Shown piece after piece: positions 21,925 to 30,372 of a DNA stretch of 40,217 bases (positions within the stretch are counted from its first letter, which is position 1; each line of letters opens with the position of its first letter). Source of the DNA: Lachnospiraceae bacterium (GTDB taxonomy: Bacteria; Bacillota; Clostridia; Lachnospirales; Lachnospiraceae); assembly GCA_014804645.1 (NCBI GenBank), contig JAAUZI010000079.1, positions 1 through 40,217 of the forward strand, read 5' to 3'. The position numbers and the translations under genes are program-made. The notes beneath the pieces are model-generated. The model ran no database searches. It had not been told where the DNA came from and saw only the letters and a program-made list of their open reading frames with translations.

Positions 21925-22662
21925 GTGAAAAACTTAATCAAAAAAAATCAGCTAATGATTACCGCTCTTGCGATTATGCTGGCCATTGCAGGATATCTGC
22001 AGTTTGCGGGGACCAATCTGGACGAGGAATATCTGGATGACAGCGGAAAGACGGCGGAGGTGACGAACACGGACGGGGTGATCACGGACAATGTGGTGGC
22101 CGGGCAGTACAGCATAAGCGACATCGACGGCATGCTGGATCTGTCGGAGGCGGACCTGGTGGCGTCTTCCGTCACGGAAATCGACAGTCTGGACACGGAC
22201 GGGGATGTGATTGCCGAGAATTATCTGGACTCGGATATGGTGGTTGGCGAGGCACAGCCGGGAGAGGGCGAAGTGCCCGGCGAAGCGGTGTTTTCCTCCT
22301 CCAACGGTGTTGCGTTGCTGTCCGAAGCCAAGCTGTTAAAGGAACAGGTGAGGGCAAAGAACAAGGAGGCGCTGCTGCAGATCATCAACAGTGACGGACT
22401 CTCGGAAGAGCAAAAGCAGGAGGCAGTGAATACCATGGTACAGATGACAACCATTGCCGAGAGAGAGGCGGCTGCAGAGATCTTGCTGGAGGCCAAGGGC
22501 TTTTCCGACGTGGTGGTCAGCATCAACGACGGCGCTGTGGATGTGGTGGTAAATGCTCTGACGCTGACGGACGCTCAGCGGGCGCAGATCGAGGATATCG
22601 TGAAACGCAAGACGGAGATAGGCGCGGAGAATATCATTATCAGCACGGTGGTACAGGAATAA
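21925..22662 (+). CDS. spoIIIAH: SpoIIIAH, forespore-facing channel protein
   Basis: This is a 245-residue protein with a membrane anchor at about 10-27 (LMITALAIMLAIAGYLQFAG). A long acidic linker (about 30-115) and the ring-forming C-terminal domain (about 130-245) follow, with AEREAAAEILLEAKGFSDVV and VDVVVNALTLTDAQRAQIE. It binds the forespore protein SpoIIQ across the intermembrane space. The start is GTG, with GGGAGAGAA upstream. It is the last gene of the operon. The 55-base gap before it shows no hairpin. Confidence 0.95.
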   Translation: MKNLIKKNQLMITALAIMLAIAGYLQFAGTNLDEEYLDDSGKTAEVTNTDGVITDNVVAGQYSISDIDGMLDLSEADLVASSVTEIDSLDTDGDVIAENYLDSDMVVGEAQPGEGEVPGEAVFSSSNGVALLSEAKLLKEQVRAKNKEALLQIINSDGLSEEQKQEAVNTMVQMTTIAEREAAAEILLEAKGFSDVVVSINDGAVDVVVNALTLTDAQRAQIEDIVKRKTEIGAENIIISTVVQE

Positions 22663-22667
22663 TTTAG

Positions 22668-22695
22668 TGTACATTACATAAAAATGTGGTATACT
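22668..22695 (+). promoter_or_regulatory. Extended -10 promoter for deoB
   Basis: TGTACA (22668-22673), a 16-base spacer, and TGGTATACT with an extended -10 (TATACT 22690-22695). It would give deoB expression independent of sporulation. Confidence 0.55.
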
Positions 22696-22733
22696 TATTA
22701 CAAGCGGATTTTACGAAAGGTGAGGAAAAGATA

Positions 22734-23924
22734 TTGAGCGACAAACGAGTGTTTCTAATTGTACTGGACAGTTTTGGAATCGGGGAGATGGCGGACGCGC
22801 CGCAGTATGGGGATGAAAATGTGAATACCCTGCGCAGCGTGGCAGCCAGCTCCTGTTTCCATGTACCCAATTTAGAGCGTCTGGGGTTGTTTCATATTGA
22901 CGGGGTAGCAGAGGAGCCGGTTATTCGTCGGCAGGCTACGGTGGCGCAGTCTCAGGTGATTGGCAGATATGCCAGAATGGCTGAGCGCTCCTGCGGCAAG
23001 GACACCACCATAGGGCATTGGGAGATAGCCGGGCTGGTGTCTCAGCGTCCTCTGCCCACTTATCCCCAGGGCTTTCCGGCGCAGGTGCTGGAGGAGTTTT
23101 GCCGCCGCACCGGAAGGGGTGTTCTATGCAATCTGCCCTATTCGGGCACTCAGGTGATACAGGAGTATGGGGACGCGCATATGCGCACAGGCGATCTGAT
23201 CGTGTACACATCGGCGGACAGCGTGTTTCAGATTGCCGCGCATGAGGAGATCGTCCCGGTGGAGCTGCTTTATGAGTACTGCCGTATCGCCCGGGAGATT
23301 CTTCAGGGTGAGCACGGCGTGGGCCGGGTGATTGCCAGACCCTTTGTGGGCCCGGCCGGAGGCCTGTTCACCAGAACTCCCCACAGACATGACTTTTCGC
23401 TGGAGCCGCCCGGCGTGACCATGCTGGATCAGCTGTCCGGGAAGGGGAAAAGTGTGATTGCCGTGGGCAAGATACAGGATATTTTCGCAGGCAGGGGCAT
23501 TACGGAGCATGTCTATACCGGGGGCAACGAGGAGGGCATCCAGCGCACGCTGGAATACTTAGACAGGGATTTCGAGGGACTGTGCTTTGTCAATCTGGTG
23601 GATTACGATATGCTGTACGGCCACCGCAGAGATGTGGAGGGCTATGCCCGGGCGCTGAGCGTATTTGACGAGAGCCTGCCCAAGATCATGGAAAAAATGA
23701 GGCCGGAGGACCTGCTGATGATCACGGCGGACCACGGCTGTGACCCGGCCTACGCCAGGACTACCGATCATACCAGAGAGTACACGCCCCTTTTGATGTA
23801 CGGTGAGAGGGTGAAACCCGGCAATATGGGAACCCGGGAAACCTTTGCGGATATCGGCACCACGGTGCTGCAGTATTTTGGCATTGACTCCGAGATCGCA
23901 GGGGAGGAGCTGTTTCCCCATTAG
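22734..23924 (+). CDS. deoB: Phosphopentomutase
   Basis: This is a 396-residue cytoplasmic enzyme that interconverts (deoxy)ribose 1- and 5-phosphate in nucleoside salvage. It needs Mn2+. The metalloenzyme core is clear: Asp12 in LIVLDSFGIGEMADAPQYGD, SCGKDTTIGHWEIAG, LVDYDMLYGHRRD and the C-terminal ITADHGCDP. The insert domain lies in the middle as usual. I chose the TTG at 22734 because AAAGGTGAGG lies 8 bases ahead and the length then matches the family; the longer frame from 22686 has no ribosome binding site. The usual salvage partners (deoD, cdd, deoC) are not nearby. Confidence 0.97.
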   Translation: MSDKRVFLIVLDSFGIGEMADAPQYGDENVNTLRSVAASSCFHVPNLERLGLFHIDGVAEEPVIRRQATVAQSQVIGRYARMAERSCGKDTTIGHWEIAGLVSQRPLPTYPQGFPAQVLEEFCRRTGRGVLCNLPYSGTQVIQEYGDAHMRTGDLIVYTSADSVFQIAAHEEIVPVELLYEYCRIAREILQGEHGVGRVIARPFVGPAGGLFTRTPHRHDFSLEPPGVTMLDQLSGKGKSVIAVGKIQDIFAGRGITEHVYTGGNEEGIQRTLEYLDRDFEGLCFVNLVDYDMLYGHRRDVEGYARALSVFDESLPKIMEKMRPEDLLMITADHGCDPAYARTTDHTREYTPLLMYGERVKPGNMGTRETFADIGTTVLQYFGIDSEIAGEELFPH

Positions 23925-23987
23925 GCTGTGAACCATTTCTAATGTCGTTTTCTATAAAATACAACGAATTTGGAGGAACATAAACCC

Positions 23988-25583
23988 ATGAACCAATATA
24001 CAGAAGAAATAAACAGACGGCGTACTTTCGCCATTATCTCACACCCGGACGCGGGCAAGACCACTCTGACGGAAAAATTCCTGCTCTACGGCGGCGCCAT
24101 CAATCTGGCGGGCAGCGTCAAGGGCAAGGCCACGGCGAGGCATGCTGTGTCCGACTGGATGGAGATCGAGAAGGAGAGAGGTATTTCAGTCACCTCCTCC
24201 GTGCTGCAGTTCGAGTACGATGGTTTTTGTATCAATATCCTGGACACCCCGGGGCACCAGGATTTCTCGGAGGACACCTACCGGACCCTGATGGCGGCGG
24301 ATTCCGCGGTGATGGTCATTGATGCGTCCAAGGGCGTGGAGGCCCAGACTCGCAAGCTGTTCAAGGTCTGCGGCATGAGGGGTATCCCGATTTTTACCTT
24401 TATCAATAAGCTGGACAGGGACGCCAACGATACCTTTGAACTGCTGGACGAGATCGAGAAGGAGCTGGGTATTGCCACCTGTCCCGTCAACTGGCCCATC
24501 GGTTCCGGAAAAGGTTTTAAGGGTGTGTATGACCGCGAGGAGAAGGCGGTGTACACCTACTCCGACACGGAGAAGGGCACCAAGGAGGGAGAGACCCGGG
24601 TGGTGCCGGTGCAGGAGGAGACAGAGCTGCGTGAACTGATCGGAGATCCGGCGGCGGACAAGCTGCTGGAGGAGGTGGAACTTCTGGACGGAGCAAGCGC
24701 GGAATTTGATCTGGAGGCCGTGCAAAAAGGGCAGCTTACCCCGGTGTTTTTCGGATCGGCGCTGACCAATTTCGGTGTGGAAATCTTTTTGCAGCATTTT
24801 CTGCGGATGACCACCACACCTCTGCCCAGAACGGCGGATGTGGGGCTGATAGACCCGGTGGAACATGAGTTTTCGGCCTTTGTGTTCAAGATTCAGGCCA
24901 ATATGAACAAGGCCCACCGGGACAGGGTTGCCTTCATGCGAATCTGTTCGGGCCGTTTTGACGCCAATATGGAGGTGCGCCATGTGCAGGGCGGGAAAGT
25001 CATGCGTCTGTCCCAGCCCCAGCAGATCATGGCGGACGAGAGAAAAATCTTGGACGAAGCCTATGCGGGGGACATTATCGGCGTGTTTGATCCCGGTATC
25101 TTCTCCATAGGAGACACACTTTGCATGCCTAAAGAAAAGTTCACATATGAGGGGATTCCCACCTTTGCGCCGGAGCATTTTGCCAGAGTGCGTCAGGTGG
25201 ACACTATGAAACGCAAACAGTTTACCAAGGGAGTACAGCAGATCGCCCAGGAGGGCGCCATCCAGATTTTCCAGGAATTCAATTCCGGCATGGAGGAAAT
25301 CATTGTGGGCGTGGTGGGCGTGCTGCAGTTCGATGTGCTGAAGTACCGCCTGGAGAACGAGTACAATGTGGAGATTCGGCTGGAGAATCTGCCCTACGAG
25401 CATATCCGCTGGATCGCTAACAAGGACCAGGTGGATGTGGAGAAACTGACCGGTACGTCAGACATGAAAAAGGTCAAGGACATGAGAGGGAATCCACTGC
25501 TGCTGTTTGTGAATTCCTGGAGCATAGGCATGACTCTGGACCGCAACAAGGGGCTGGAGCTGTCGGAGTTCAGTAGAGAATAG
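23988..25583 (+). CDS. prfC: Peptide chain release factor 3
   Basis: This is a 531-residue translational GTPase that helps recycle RF1/RF2 from the ribosome. G motifs: G1 HPDAGKTT (19-26), G2 RGISVTSSVLQF, G3 DTPGHQDFSED, G4 NKLDRDA, G5-like SGKG region. An EF-Tu-like domain 2 and the RF3 C-terminal domain (VVGVLQFDVLKYRL) follow. I chose the ATG at 23988, since GGAGGAAC lies 8 bases upstream; the TTG at 23970 lies before that site. It sits between deoB and a transglutaminase-like gene. Confidence 0.97.
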   Translation: MNQYTEEINRRRTFAIISHPDAGKTTLTEKFLLYGGAINLAGSVKGKATARHAVSDWMEIEKERGISVTSSVLQFEYDGFCINILDTPGHQDFSEDTYRTLMAADSAVMVIDASKGVEAQTRKLFKVCGMRGIPIFTFINKLDRDANDTFELLDEIEKELGIATCPVNWPIGSGKGFKGVYDREEKAVYTYSDTEKGTKEGETRVVPVQEETELRELIGDPAADKLLEEVELLDGASAEFDLEAVQKGQLTPVFFGSALTNFGVEIFLQHFLRMTTTPLPRTADVGLIDPVEHEFSAFVFKIQANMNKAHRDRVAFMRICSGRFDANMEVRHVQGGKVMRLSQPQQIMADERKILDEAYAGDIIGVFDPGIFSIGDTLCMPKEKFTYEGIPTFAPEHFARVRQVDTMKRKQFTKGVQQIAQEGAIQIFQEFNSGMEEIIVGVVGVLQFDVLKYRLENEYNVEIRLENLPYEHIRWIANKDQVDVEKLTGTSDMKKVKDMRGNPLLLFVNSWSIGMTLDRNKGLELSEFSRE

Positions 25584-25603
25584 TGTGTGAGGAAGGTGCC
25601 TGA

Positions 25604-26914
25604 TTGCGTAGGCGAAAAAGAAGTTTTATAAGAAAAACTGCATATATAGGAGCGTTTTGCGGTATCATAGCGGTGTTGGCGGCTGTGTTTGTACTGGTCG
25701 GCCGCCCGGGCTTTTGGGAGAGTGACGCGCAGGGTGCAGAGAATTCGGTCCCGGAGCGGGAGATTGCGGATGACTACAGCAAGGATGCGCCGGAGTCGGC
25801 CCGGGAATCCCGGGTTCTGACCTGGCAGGCGCTGCTGGTTTCTCAAGACCATGAGGACGACACGGCAGTGGACTATACGAACCCACTGGCCTGGGAGTAC
25901 TGCTATCAGCAGCTGGACGAGCCGGGACGCCAGTGGTATCGGGATATTCAACGTATTTTGGCGAGCCTGGGGCAGGAGCAGGAATTGTCCCCGGAGGGTC
26001 TGGAGGCGGGACTGACAGAGGAGGATATCGACAGGATATTCTGTTATGTTCTGGCAGACCATCCGGAATATTTCTATGTGGACGGTTATCGCTATACAAA
26101 ATACAGCCGGATGGACAGACTGGTCAAGATTGAGTTTTCCGGCAGCTACACCTGCGATGGTCAGGAGTGCGCCGACAGGTGGGAGCAGATCAGCGAGGCC
26201 GCCGGGACATTGCTGGCACAGGCTCCGGCCGAGGGGGACGACTATGAGAAAGCGCGCTATGTATATGAAACCCTGATCCGCAGCACCGACTATGTGCTGG
26301 ACGCGCCCGACAGTCAGAACTTGTATTCCGTCCTGGTGAACGGCGCGTCCGTGTGCCAGGGCTATGCCAAGGCCACCCAGTATCTGCTCAACTGTCTGGG
26401 GATTCCCTGCATGCTGGTACAGGGGCAGGTGGAACCGGGGGAGGGACATGCCTGGAATCTGCTCTGCCTGGACGGGGAATACTACTATATGGACACCACC
26501 TGGGGGGACGCCTCCTACCGACAGGCCGAGGGAGTGGAGGAGGACCAGGGATGGATTCCCCAGGTCAACTATGACTATCTGTGTGTCACCACCCAGCAGC
26601 TGCTCCGCACCCATACACCCAGCAAGGATGTGCCGCTGCCGGAGTGTACCGCAACCCGCGATAATTATTATGTGCGGGAGGGTTGTCTGCTGGACGAATG
26701 CGAGGAGACGGTGCTGCGGCAGGCTTTCGATCGTGCCGTCTCGGCGGGCAGGCAGGAGATTTCCCTGAAATGCACGGAGGAGAGTGTATACCGCCAGCTG
26801 TTGGAGCATCTGATCGGACAGAAGGAGGTATTTTCCTATCTGGGCAGTGACTGCAGTACTCTGCACTATGCCCGCAATGAGAAACAGCTGTCTATCACCT
26901 TCTGGTTTTCCTAG
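25604..26914 (+). CDS. Exported transglutaminase-like (Transglut_core) protein 2
   Basis: This is a 436-residue paralogue of the protein at 15581. Basic N-terminus (MRRRKRSFIRK) and one membrane helix (about 14-33) point to a membrane anchor or signal peptide. A short linker is followed by a helical domain with YRDIQRILASLG and YVLADHPEYFYVDG. The transglutaminase core holds Cys251 (NGASVCQGYAKATQY), His282 (GEGHAWNLL) and Asp297 (YYMDTTWGD). A C-terminal unit follows (VREGCLLDECEETV… SITFWFS). The TTG start at 25604 has GAGGAAGGTG upstream. It is 20 bases from the prfC stop, so probably co-transcribed. No strong terminator follows; the asp23 promoter comes next. Confidence 0.84.
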   Translation: MRRRKRSFIRKTAYIGAFCGIIAVLAAVFVLVGRPGFWESDAQGAENSVPEREIADDYSKDAPESARESRVLTWQALLVSQDHEDDTAVDYTNPLAWEYCYQQLDEPGRQWYRDIQRILASLGQEQELSPEGLEAGLTEEDIDRIFCYVLADHPEYFYVDGYRYTKYSRMDRLVKIEFSGSYTCDGQECADRWEQISEAAGTLLAQAPAEGDDYEKARYVYETLIRSTDYVLDAPDSQNLYSVLVNGASVCQGYAKATQYLLNCLGIPCMLVQGQVEPGEGHAWNLLCLDGEYYYMDTTWGDASYRQAEGVEEDQGWIPQVNYDYLCVTTQQLLRTHTPSKDVPLPECTATRDNYYVREGCLLDECEETVLRQAFDRAVSAGRQEISLKCTEESVYRQLLEHLIGQKEVFSYLGSDCSTLHYARNEKQLSITFWFS

Positions 26915-26925
26915 CTTTTTTGTAC

Positions 26926-26954
26926 TTGAGAGATCAGGCAGAATGTGTTACAAT
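26926..26954 (+). promoter_or_regulatory. Sigma-A type promoter of the asp23-nusB-xse-ispA-dxs operon
   Basis: TTGAGA (26926-26931), a 17-base spacer and TACAAT (26949-26954). The 5' leader is about 120 bases. Confidence 0.78.
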
Positions 26955-27017
26955 ATGATATGATTCACAAAACGGCGGGAACATACCGATTGGTGCAATA
27001 TCACGGGCATAGTCGGA

Positions 27018-27054
27018 GTTTGGCTCAGGCTAAACAGTAGTTGGCTTTGCCAAC
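27018..27054 (+). other. Two hairpins in the asp23 leader
   Basis: GTTTGGC/GCTAAAC (27018-27035) is followed by GTTGGC-TTT-GCCAAC (27040-27054). They precede the AAAGGGG ribosome binding site; neither has a T run. They could slow ribosome loading or stabilise mRNA. Confidence 0.5.
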
Positions 27055-27079
27055 TGCAGATATGCGGAAAGGGGCAGAT

Positions 27080-27430
27080 ATGGAAAAAGAGATAGATAGA
27101 AAGACAGTAGTGTTGCAGGAGGACGAGAATGTGGGTAGTGTGAAGATAGCGGATGATGTGGTGGCCACCATCGCCAGACTGGCGGCCAACGAGGTTGAGG
27201 GAGTGGCTCCGGCCATAGGCTCCAACGGAAAACCGGTTAAAAAATATGTCAGAGTGGAAGTGAGCGGCGGCAATGTCGTTGTGGACCTGGCGGTGGTGCT
27301 GGCCTATGGTTTCAATATTCCCGCCACCTGCAGCAAGGTGCAGGCCAAGGTAAAGTCCGCCATCGAGAATATGACGGGACTCACCTGCAGCGACGTCAAT
27401 ATCCGCATTGCCGGGGTGAAGGTGAACTAA
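27080..27430 (+). CDS. Asp23/Gls24 family envelope stress protein
   Basis: This is a 116-residue cytoplasmic protein of the Asp23 family (YqhY type). The Asp23 domain covers about 15-115: VKIADDVVATIARLAANEVE, then a basic loop, VRVEVSGGNVVVDLAVVL and VQAKVKSAIENMTGLTCSDV with VNIRIAGVKV. YqhY-like genes usually sit next to accBC or nusB, as here. In B. subtilis YqhY affects acetyl-CoA carboxylase; a cell-envelope role is inferred. The start at 27080 is chosen from AAAGGGG 6 bases upstream; ATG at 27062 is a weaker choice. Confidence 0.93.
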   Translation: MEKEIDRKTVVLQEDENVGSVKIADDVVATIARLAANEVEGVAPAIGSNGKPVKKYVRVEVSGGNVVVDLAVVLAYGFNIPATCSKVQAKVKSAIENMTGLTCSDVNIRIAGVKVN

Positions 27431-27451
27431 GGAGGACGGAGAGTAGGATCT

Positions 27452-27895
27452 ATGGGACGACGTGAACAGAGGGAGCAGATATTCAAGCTGCTCTTTCGCG
27501 TGGAATTCAATACGCCGGAGGAGATGCCTGAGCAGAGGGATTTTTTCCTGGATCAGATAAAGCTGCCAGCCCAGGAGGAGGGAATGGCGGCCAAAGAGAA
27601 AGATATTGTCTATATTGCGGATAAATTTGAACGGATACAGGAGCAGCTCCCCGGGATCGACAAGTTGATCGACGAGAAGGCGCAGGGGTGGAGTGTGAGC
27701 CGTATGGGCAAGGTGGAGCTGACTCTGCTGCGCCTGGGCGTCTACGAGATCATGTATGACGAGGATGTGCCCGACAGCGTGGCCATCAACGAGGCAGTGG
27801 AGCTGGCCAAGAAATATGGACAGGACAATTCCGGCGCTTTTGTCAATGCCGTGCTGGCGAAATTTCTGCGCCCGCAACAGGGGGAGAGACCGTGA
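27452..27895 (+). CDS. nusB: Transcription antitermination protein NusB
   Basis: This is a 147-residue all-helical protein that binds the boxA element of rRNA operons with NusE (S10). Characteristic parts: REQREQIFKLLFRVEFN (3-19), LIDEKAQGWSVSRMGKVEL, and LRLGVYEIMYDEDVPDSVAI with NEAVELAKKYGQDNSGAFVN. Length is usual. AAGGAGG lies 18 bases before the ATG, with GGAG also close; the 21-base gap to asp23 makes an operon likely. The stop overlaps the xseA start. Confidence 0.96.
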   Translation: MGRREQREQIFKLLFRVEFNTPEEMPEQRDFFLDQIKLPAQEEGMAAKEKDIVYIADKFERIQEQLPGIDKLIDEKAQGWSVSRMGKVELTLLRLGVYEIMYDEDVPDSVAINEAVELAKKYGQDNSGAFVNAVLAKFLRPQQGERP

Positions 27896-29121
27896 TGGCG
27901 CGCAATGTTTATACTGTCACGCAGGTCAATGCGTATATCAAAAATATGTTCACGCAGGATTATATGCTGCAGGCGCTTTTCGTAAAAGGAGAAGTGAGCA
28001 ACTGCAAGTATCATTCCTCTGGACATATTTATTTTACGTTAAAGGATCAAAAGGGGATGCTAAACTGTGTCATGTTCGCAGGCAACCGCAGAGGACTGGA
28101 TTTCCATATGCAGGAGGGCCAGCAGGTCGTCGTGGGCGGCATGGTGGATGTGTATGAGAGAGACGGGAAATACCAGCTCTATGCAAAGCAGATCGTCTTA
28201 GACGGCGCCGGGGCGCTGTACGAGCGTTTTGAGCAGCTGAAACGGGAGCTGGAAGAGCAGGGCATGTTTGCTCAGGAATACAAGAAACCGATCCCAAGAT
28301 TTATACACACTCTGGGGGTGGTGACGGCGGACACGGGCGCTGCGGTGAGGGATATTATACAGATTGCCACCCGGCGTAACCCCTATGTGCAGATATTGCT
28401 CTATCCCGCCATTGTCCAGGGGGACCAGGCTCCCGAGAGCATAGTCAGAGGTATCAGGGCCCTGGAGAGGCAGGGAGTGGACGTGATGATCGTGGGCCGG
28501 GGCGGCGGTTCCATCGAGGATCTGTGGGCCTTTAACTCACGGGAGGTGGCCCAGGCGGTGTTTGACTGCTCAGTGCCCATTATCTCGGCGGTGGGCCATG
28601 AGACGGACACTACCATTATTGATTTTGTGTCGGACCTGCGGGCGCCGACGCCCTCCGCAGCGGCGGAGCTGGCGGTGTATGACATCCGGCAGCTGGCGGA
28701 TGCGCTGGAGAACGCCGGAATGGAGCTGAAAAGAGGGATGCAGCGCAGGCTCACAGGAGAGCGGAGCAGAGTGGAGAATGCGGCGCTGCGCCTGAAGGCC
28801 GCCAGTCCCCAGAGCCGACTTCGGGAGAGACGCACTTACCTGATGCAGTTGGAGGAGAAGCTGCAGCGGGGCATACAGGGAACGATTCAGGAGAAGAGAC
28901 ACCGGATGGCTCTGTATATTGAACAGATGAAGGGGCTTTCTCCCCTGCATAAACTTAGCAGCGGTTACAGCTATGTAACGAATCAGGAGGGAAACACCGT
29001 CCGCTCCGTGCAGGGAGTGCAGCCGGGGCAGACCGTAACGATCCATGTGACGGACGGCCGGATCAGAGCCAAGGTGACGGACCGGGAGGCCACAGGTTTT
29101 CCGGGGAAAGGGGTGTGCTGA
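27895..29121 (+). CDS. xseA: Exodeoxyribonuclease VII large subunit
   Basis: This is a 408-residue subunit of the single-strand-specific nuclease that makes short oligonucleotides in repair. An OB-fold (about 1-100, VYTVTQVNAYIKNMF… VVVGGMVDVY) precedes the catalytic domain with VVTADTGAAVRDIIQIATRR, VMIVGRGGGSIEDLWAFNSR and ISAVGHETDTTIIDFVSD. A coiled coil (about 265-370) and a C-terminal strand end it. The ATG at 27895 overlaps the nusB stop (TGATG), with GGGGGAG 8 bases upstream; a GTG at 27892 adds one residue. xseB follows. Confidence 0.97.
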   Translation: MARNVYTVTQVNAYIKNMFTQDYMLQALFVKGEVSNCKYHSSGHIYFTLKDQKGMLNCVMFAGNRRGLDFHMQEGQQVVVGGMVDVYERDGKYQLYAKQIVLDGAGALYERFEQLKRELEEQGMFAQEYKKPIPRFIHTLGVVTADTGAAVRDIIQIATRRNPYVQILLYPAIVQGDQAPESIVRGIRALERQGVDVMIVGRGGGSIEDLWAFNSREVAQAVFDCSVPIISAVGHETDTTIIDFVSDLRAPTPSAAAELAVYDIRQLADALENAGMELKRGMQRRLTGERSRVENAALRLKAASPQSRLRERRTYLMQLEEKLQRGIQGTIQEKRHRMALYIEQMKGLSPLHKLSSGYSYVTNQEGNTVRSVQGVQPGQTVTIHVTDGRIRAKVTDREATGFPGKGVC

Positions 29122-29173
29122 CATGGCCGGATACCGGGACATGCAGTGAGAGAGAAGAGGCGAGGAAAAGCAG

Positions 29174-29389
29174 ATGAAAACATTGAGTATAGAGGAGAAT
29201 TTTGCGAAACTGGAGGAGGCTATACAGCGCCTTGAAAACGAGGACACCTCCCTGGAGGAGGCATTTGCAGCCTACAGCGAGGGCATGCAGCTGGTGAAGG
29301 CATGTAACAACCAGATCGACAGGGTGGAGAAACAGGTTCTGAAACTGACCCAGGAGGGGACACTGGAGCCTTTGGACGCGGAGGAATAA
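29174..29389 (+). CDS. xseB: Exodeoxyribonuclease VII small subunit
   Basis: This is the 71-residue small subunit; several copies wrap the coiled coil of each XseA. Two helices: IEENFAKLEEAIQRLENEDT (6-25) and LEEAFAAYSEGMQLVKACNN (27-46), with the conserved pattern of the family. The gene lies 52 bases after xseA and only 7 bases before ispA. GAAGAGGCGAGGAAAAG precedes the ATG. Confidence 0.96.
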   Translation: MKTLSIEENFAKLEEAIQRLENEDTSLEEAFAAYSEGMQLVKACNNQIDRVEKQVLKLTQEGTLEPLDAEE

Positions 29390-29396
29390 GAGAAAT

Positions 29397-30323
29397 ATGG
29401 AACAGATACAGGATACCATACAGCGCAGGGCCGGGGAGGTCGAGGAGATCATCTGCAAGTGGCTGCCCGAGGAAACCGGATTGCAGCACACAGTGCTGGA
29501 GGCCATGAATTACAGTGTATTGGCGGGAGGCAAGCGTTTGCGCCCCATGCTGATGCAGGAGGTGTATCGGATGTTTGGGGGAACCGGCCGGGAGATCGAG
29601 CCTCTGATGGCCGCCATTGAGATGATACACACCTACTCTCTGGTGCATGATGATCTGCCCGCCATGGACAACGACGAGTATCGTCGGGGGCGGAAGACCA
29701 CTCATGCGGTATACGGGGAGGCCATGGGGATCCTTGCCGGAGACGGACTGTTGAATCTGGCGTGGGAGACGGCGATGCAGGCGTTTTCACTGGATGAGCA
29801 GGATGGCGGGGAGCCGGGGGAGGAGGCGGCGCGCCTGGGGCGCATTGCCAAGGCCGTAAAGGTTCTGGCCCGGAAGGCGGGGGTCTATGGCATGATCGGC
29901 GGACAGACGGCGGATATTGAGGCGGAGGAGGCCCGGCAGGTCACTATGGAGCAGCTTCTCTTTATCCATGAGCATAAGACGGCGGCTCTGATTCAGGCGT
30001 CCATGATGGTGGGGGCGATTTTGGCGGGGGCCGACGAGAGCCATGTACGTCAGATGGAGAAATGCGCCTATGATATCGGTATTGCCTTTCAGATTCAGGA
30101 CGATATACTGGACATCACCGGCAGCATGGAGGAGCTGGGCAAGCCCATAGGGAGCGATGAAAAGAACCACAAGCAGACTTATGTGACAATCAGAGGGTTG
30201 GAGGATTCGGCGGCTGAGGTGGAACGGCTTTCCCGGGAGGCCATGGAGATACTCTCCTCTGTGGAGGGAGACAGCAGCTTTTTGCAGGCGCTGACGGAAT
30301 ACCTGATTCACCGCAGAAAATAG
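29397..30323 (+). CDS. ispA: Farnesyl/geranyl diphosphate synthase (trans, short chain)
   Basis: This is a 308-residue isoprenyl diphosphate synthase that condenses IPP with DMAPP/GPP to C15 (possibly C20). First Asp-rich motif VHDDLPAMDND (83-93) has the DDxxxxD spacing of bacterial FPP synthases, with a Tyr five residues ahead. LAGGKRLRP (42-50) and the second motif FQIQDDILDITG (231-242) are intact, and so are GGQTADIEAE and the KT pair. The length is about 10 residues over the usual because of an acidic insert (about 132-146). It supplies the undecaprenol and quinone precursors together with dxs downstream. Confidence 0.94.
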   Translation: MEQIQDTIQRRAGEVEEIICKWLPEETGLQHTVLEAMNYSVLAGGKRLRPMLMQEVYRMFGGTGREIEPLMAAIEMIHTYSLVHDDLPAMDNDEYRRGRKTTHAVYGEAMGILAGDGLLNLAWETAMQAFSLDEQDGGEPGEEAARLGRIAKAVKVLARKAGVYGMIGGQTADIEAEEARQVTMEQLLFIHEHKTAALIQASMMVGAILAGADESHVRQMEKCAYDIGIAFQIQDDILDITGSMEELGKPIGSDEKNHKQTYVTIRGLEDSAAEVERLSREAMEILSSVEGDSSFLQALTEYLIHRRK

Positions 30324-30372
30324 CTCTGCGGGACATGAGTAAGAGCAGAGCGGCAACGTGGGGTAAAATATT

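Noticed and set aside
24186..25403. Long open frame of 405 codons antisense to prfC
   Set aside because: It lies wholly against a highly conserved gene. The high G+C at third codon positions of the real gene produces such mirror frames; no ribosome binding site or domain is seen.
25394..26866. Open frame of 490 codons antisense to the second transglutaminase-like gene
   Set aside because: The opposite strand has an intact catalytic triad, a membrane helix and a ribosome binding site. This frame has none of these and is His/Gln/Leu/Pro-rich as mirror frames are.
30324..30372. TPP or other riboswitch ahead of dxs
   Set aside because: The gap is only 49 bases, too short for a TPP riboswitch, and no stem with known motifs is visible.
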